NCBI GenBank assembly: GCA_015232575.1 | Contig: JADFZL010000011.1 | Location: forward strand, 167,755-231,754 | Origin: Candidatus Rifleibacteriota bacterium | GTDB lineage: Bacteria; Muiribacteriota; Ozemobacteria; Ozemobacterales; Ozemobacteraceae | Reading direction: 5' to 3' | DNA: 64,000 nucleotides | Part shown: piece by piece, positions 60,761-64,000 of the stretch | Layout: every line of letters starts with the position of its first letter | How positions within the stretch are numbered: position 1 is the first letter of the stretch | The notes under the pieces: model-generated | What the model was told of the DNA's origin: nothing | Database searches by the model: none | The model's input: only the letters and a program-made list of their open reading frames with translations | Made by a program: the position numbers and the translations under genes

Positions 60761-60942
60761 AGGGCTCTATTTCGTTTCAACAATACGCATAATTGCGTAA
60801 ATTTATTGATGTGAACTTTCGCATATTTTAAAAAAAGTGTTTATTTATGAAGCTTTGTGTGGACAAACCGAAATAAAGAATCACCTTTTTGCTGATGCAG
60901 AAAAAATCGAAAGTCAAGTTGATCAGACTTTCAAAATTACCG

Positions 60943-62355
60943 CTACTTCTTTTCCAGTACAAAAAGGCTTTCAGAAGCGAGCTGAACCATTTCCTTGTCA
61001 GAATTGCTCTTGATTGCCTGACGGTAAGAGTTGATCGCAGATTCCTTATCGTTCAACTTTTCATAGATGCAGCCCATGTGAAAATGTACATCAGAAGAAA
61101 CAGGCTCGTGCGAAAGCTGGAATATTTTGAGCGCCTGTTTTTGAATTTCAAGAGCTTTATCAAATTTTCCCTTTTTGAAAAACGCCCAGGCAAGGGAATC
61201 ATAGTATACGGCGCGATTAGCCGGGTCGAAATCAAGTGCATTTTCAACAAGCTGAATAGAGAGATCAAGGTCTATTCCACGATCTGCCAGGAGGTATCCG
61301 AGTGTGTTTGAAAGAGGTCCGTTTGTTGGAAGAAGTATGACAAGCTTCTGAAAAAGCTTGATTGCTTCAGAATACTCTTTCTGTTCAAGAAATGCTGATG
61401 CCATTACAGAAAGAACCCGGAGATTTGCCGGGTCACTGGCAAGTATGTTTGTCCATTCTGTGCGGGCTTTTTCGAAATCGCCCTTTTCAAAAAATACAAC
61501 CCCGAGATTCAATCTGGAGCTGATATCGCTATTATCCAGTGAAATTGCCGAGCGATAGATCTTTTCAGCTTCAACCAGGTCTTTAACGCCCAAGTAGACA
61601 TTTCCGAGATTGATTCTTGCTTTGACATTTTTATCGTCGATTTTGAGAACTCTGTTGAAAAGGTCTATTGCTCTGTCCTTTTCGCCGAGAACCGAATATA
61701 CCAGTCCGAGATTATTCAAAGCATTTAAGTGTTCAGGGGACACCTTAAGAACAAACTCGTATTCCCTGATTGCATCAAGATATCTTGCAGTTTCATGATA
61801 TGCAACTCCGAGATTATAATGCGCTTCAACAGGAAGTTGTGAATCTAACAAGAACGCCTCTTCATAAGCATCAATTGCTTTATGAACATTTCCCGAAAAA
61901 TAAAGTGCCATACCGAGAAGATACGCAGTATAAGCCTGAGATCTATTGAGATTAAACGAACGCTTTAAATACGAAGCCGCGTCAGCGAAGCGCTCCTGTT
62001 GAAGATAAAGCTTGCCAAGGTTGCGAAGTGCTTCTGAATGCAAAGGCTCTATTGCAATAGCTCTGGTAAGCATTTCCTCGGCCTTCTGATAAAGCCCCTG
62101 CTGTAAATAGAGCAATCCGAGAAAATTGTAAGCTTCTTCCGAATATGGGTCAAGGCTTTTCGCCTTAAGAAAAGCCTCTTCAGCTTTTTGAAATTCTTCG
62201 AGAATAAGAAGATTCAGCCCTTCCTGTATATAAGTTTTTACGGAAGGAGACTGTGAGTAGGCCTTCTGCGGCTCCTGCTCAACATTTTTTGCCGATGCCA
62301 GTGCTGGAAACAGCAACAACGATGTAAGCAGGAAACCAGTCTTAAAGATCCTCAT
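60943..62355 (-). CDS. Exported TPR-repeat protein
   Basis: 470 aa from the ATG at 62355, which opens a signal peptide (RIFKTGFLLTSLLLFPALAS then AKN) and overlaps the upstream gene by 14 bp; an earlier ATG at 62385 is less likely. About eleven TPR units in a continuous array: for example AYNFLGLLYLQQGLYQKAEE, ALRNLGKLYLQQERFADAAS, LNNLGLVYSVLGEKDRAIDL and ARINLGNVYLGVKDLVEAEK. Probably a periplasmic scaffold. Co-transcribed with the small exported protein upstream. Confidence 0.85.
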   Translation of the reverse strand: MRIFKTGFLLTSLLLFPALASAKNVEQEPQKAYSQSPSVKTYIQEGLNLLILEEFQKAEEAFLKAKSLDPYSEEAYNFLGLLYLQQGLYQKAEEMLTRAIAIEPLHSEALRNLGKLYLQQERFADAASYLKRSFNLNRSQAYTAYLLGMALYFSGNVHKAIDAYEEAFLLDSQLPVEAHYNLGVAYHETARYLDAIREYEFVLKVSPEHLNALNNLGLVYSVLGEKDRAIDLFNRVLKIDDKNVKARINLGNVYLGVKDLVEAEKIYRSAISLDNSDISSRLNLGVVFFEKGDFEKARTEWTNILASDPANLRVLSVMASAFLEQKEYSEAIKLFQKLVILLPTNGPLSNTLGYLLADRGIDLDLSIQLVENALDFDPANRAVYYDSLAWAFFKKGKFDKALEIQKQALKIFQLSHEPVSSDVHFHMGCIYEKLNDKESAINSYRQAIKSNSDKEMVQLASESLFVLEKK

Positions 62356-62896
62356 GATTTGCGTCCGTAATGTGAATCGCTCCATTCAGTAATGTTTCCA
62401 TTCCAGCCAGGTTATTAATCAACTTTCTGGCTTCATCATTTATTGTCTTTGCTGATGCAAGATACAGCGCAGAGTTTCTATCGCGTATTGCTCTGAGAGT
62501 TCTTTTACTTCCGTTGTCAATTTTTTCGAGATTTTCAAAGATATCTTTGAAAATTTCTGGAAGTCCCTGTATTTCGGTGTGGCAAGTAACTCCGGAAAGC
62601 ATTCTCAGTCTGTAACCCATGGTTCTTGAAACACTAAGAATTGATCTGCTTTTAGAGTCGCTGGGCTCAAATCTGAATCTTGCTGCATATCTGGGGCTCG
62701 AAAAAGGACGTGCATCTTCAAGCATGTGACCTGAATGAGCAATAATTGACTTTGATTCCCTGAGGCTTTTCGACATGATGTCCTGAGTCAGACGCATTTC
62801 TGTAAGTTCCTGTGCTGAAAAGGCCGGAACTGCGCCAAAAAGCCCGATTGCAACGATTGCCGATAATACAGATGATCTCATTGAAAGAGAAATCAT
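62342..62896 (-). CDS. Small exported helical protein
   Basis: 184 aa, excellent ribosome site GGAGGG 5 nt before the ATG. Signal peptide (SVLSAIVAIGLFGAVPAFSA), then a mainly helical protein with Arg/Ser-rich segments (LEDARPFSSPRYAARFRFEP) and a single Cys. No family recognised. Pairs with the TPR protein, whose start overlaps its end. Confidence 0.65.
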   Translation of the reverse strand: MISLSMRSSVLSAIVAIGLFGAVPAFSAQELTEMRLTQDIMSKSLRESKSIIAHSGHMLEDARPFSSPRYAARFRFEPSDSKSRSILSVSRTMGYRLRMLSGVTCHTEIQGLPEIFKDIFENLEKIDNGSKRTLRAIRDRNSALYLASAKTINDEARKLINNLAGMETLLNGAIHITDANHEDL

Positions 62897-63051
62897 TTAA
62901 TCCCTCCGCTTATCTATATTCTAACTCTGATTAATATAAAATATCAATCCTGTAAATGTGGAAATGTGGAAATTCGTAAAAAAAAAGATTAGAATACACA
63001 TCGGCATATTTCAGAATTAAGATTAATTAATGAAATTCAGGAGGAATGAAA

Positions 63052-63429
63052 ATGAAAAGAATTATTTCTACAACCAAAGCCCCTGCGGCAATCGGACCTT
63101 ATTCACAGGCAGTCTGTGCAAACGGATTTCTCTTTACTTCCGGCCAGATTCCAATAAATCCGGCATCTGGAAACATCGAAGCTAAAGATATCAACGGCCA
63201 GACAAAACAGGTCATGCAGAACCTGGCAGAAGTATTGAAAGCCGCCGGAACAGATTTTTCAAAAGTTCTTAAAGCAACTATTTTCCTTTCAGATCTTTCA
63301 AATTTTGCTGTTGTGAATGAAATCTACGCCTCACATTTTGCTTCAGAACCGCCTGCCCGTTCATGCGTTCAGGTCGCAAAACTTCCAAAGGATTCTCTTG
63401 TCGAAATAGAGATGATTGCATTAATTTGA
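63052..63429 (+). CDS. ridA: RidA-family enamine/imine deaminase
   Basis: 125 aa from the ATG at 63052 (AGGAGG 7 nt upstream; an ATG at 63046 is too close). Motifs: APAAIGPYSQAVCANGFLFT, SGQIPINPASG, LKAAGTDFSKVLKATIFLSD and the signature PPARSCVQVAKLPKDSLVEI with the substrate-binding Arg. Trimeric enzyme that hydrolyses reactive enamines such as 2-aminoacrylate formed by PLP enzymes. Stands alone beside the 5S rRNA gene. Confidence 0.95.
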   Translation: MKRIISTTKAPAAIGPYSQAVCANGFLFTSGQIPINPASGNIEAKDINGQTKQVMQNLAEVLKAAGTDFSKVLKATIFLSDLSNFAVVNEIYASHFASEPPARSCVQVAKLPKDSLVEIEMIALI

Positions 63430-63432
63430 TGT

Positions 63433-63899
63433 TTTTTTAGAGGGGGCACGCGCCCCCTCTCGCCGGTCGAACAAGTTCGACCGTCTCACTCCCCGCGGTC
63501 GGTTGCGTTGCAACCTCCGCTTGATTCAAGCGATGTGTTAGTTTCAATTCACGCAATCGGTTGCTTCTGCTTACTATTTCTACTAACTTAAAATTCCCGG
63601 AAATAAGGAAAGCCGCTGAATCGTTAGACTCAGCGGCTTATATAAACCTGGCAACAACCTACTCCAATTTTTTAGAGGGGGCACGCGCCCCCTCTCGCCG
63701 GTCGAACAAGTTCGACCGTCTCACTCCCCGCGGTCGGTTGCCTTGCAACCTCCGCTTGATTCAAGCGATGTGTTAGTTTCAATTCACGCGATCGATTGCT
63801 TCTGCTTACTATTTCTACTAACTTAAAATTCCCGGAAATAAGGAAAGCCGCTGAATCGTTAGACTCAGCGGCTTATATAAACCTGGCAACAACCTACTC
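63433..63899. repeat. Tandem 235-bp duplication including the 5S 3' end and terminator
   Basis: 63433-63664 and 63668-63899 are near-identical (period 235 bp). Each unit holds a family B hairpin array with a GGTTGC/GCAACC last stem, a GCTTGA/TCAAGC hairpin, the 5S terminator, and the last 19 nt of the 5S gene (63646-63664 in the left copy). Identity stops inside the 5S gene, so the left copy is a truncated 5S remnant. Confidence 0.9.
63843..63874 (-). terminator. 5S rRNA (rrn operon) terminator
   Basis: Minus strand: 10-bp perfect stem AAGCCGCTGA/TCAGCGGCTT followed by TCCTTATTT. Seven bp after the 5S 3' end. An identical copy is at 63610-63639 through the duplication, giving two terminators in series. 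Confidence 0.9.
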
Positions 63900-63998
63900 T
63901 CCCACACAGCTGCCCATGCAGTACCATCAGCGCATTCGTGCTTAACTTCCGAGTTCGGAATGGGATCGGGTGGGACCACGATGCTATGATCACCAGGA
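63880..63998 (-). rRNA. rrf: 5S ribosomal RNA
   Basis: The minus strand reads CCTGGTGATCATAGCATCGT ... CCCGATCCCATTCCGAACTC ... GTTAAGCACGAATGCGCTGA ... GGGAGAGTAGG ... GCCAGG. Closing stem CCTGG (63993-63997) with CCAGG (63882-63886), and the conserved loop CCATTCCGAACTCGGAAG. About 119 nt, essentially complete at the window edge; the 16S-23S part of the operon would lie to the right. Confidence 0.97.
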
Positions 63999-64000
63999 AA

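Noticed and set aside
1..64000. Insertion sequences, prophage genes, tRNA genes, CRISPR arrays
   Set aside because: None recognised on either strand; no transposase, integrase or regularly spaced direct repeats were seen.

Overview
The window is bacterial chromosome from a diderm, apparently flagellated organism. It carries a TolC-type outer-membrane exporter, a lipoprotein, many Sec signal peptides, the start of cheA, a FlgM-like anti-sigma factor behind a sigma-28-like promoter, a 6S RNA and a 5S rRNA gene. Most of it is AT-rich and has an unusual load of HEAT, TPR and coiled-coil proteins. I cannot assign a phylum from sequence alone. The protein mix would fit a candidate phylum such as Riflebacteria, but that is only a guess.

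Layout. 0-7 kb: 5' part of cheA, a membrane-anchored HEAT protein, a secreted protein with a WbsX-type glycan enzyme, flgM, purQ. 7-9 kb: LysM protein. 9-14 kb (minus): glmS-mutS2-small protein-HPt protein. 14-20 kb (minus): TPR protein and a peptide-type ABC importer lacking its ATPases. 20.4-31.1 kb (minus): a more GC-rich RiPP (ribosomal peptide) cluster: cNMP-binding protein, TolC, HlyD, C39-peptidase ABC exporter, second NHLM-type ABC transporter, Nif11-like precursor peptide, radical SAM/SPASM maturase. 31-34 kb: small accessory genes. 34-42 kb: RDD protein, two TlpA-like thioredoxins, parvulin, HAMP protein, multiheme cytochrome c, an exported nucleotidyltransferase-like protein, folE2. 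42-47 kb: HEAT/coiled-coil protein, lipoprotein, 6S RNA, phosphatase-superfamily protein. 47-54 kb: obgE, a nadD-yqeK fusion, LCP protein, queA, tgt, TPR protein. 54-60 kb: ABCG-like transporter and a membrane-bound spermidine-synthase-like protein. 60-64 kb: a presenilin-like membrane protein, TPR protein, ridA, and a 5S rRNA gene whose 3' end and terminator are tandemly duplicated.

The RiPP cluster reads as one pathway. The precursor has a Nif11-type leader ending in GG and a 36-residue core with three cysteines. A radical SAM/SPASM enzyme would modify it, the C39 peptidase-ABC protein would cut after GG, and HlyD, TolC and the second ABC protein would complete export. The precursor seems to have its own promoter and a terminator before the maturase gene.

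Intergenic spaces hold several dispersed repeat families. Family A is a GTCAT...ATGAC inverted repeat. Family B is a chain of short hairpins with interchangeable stems. Family C is built on a CCGCAGATTTCGCAGATT-like core. I saw no transposase, tRNA or CRISPR array.
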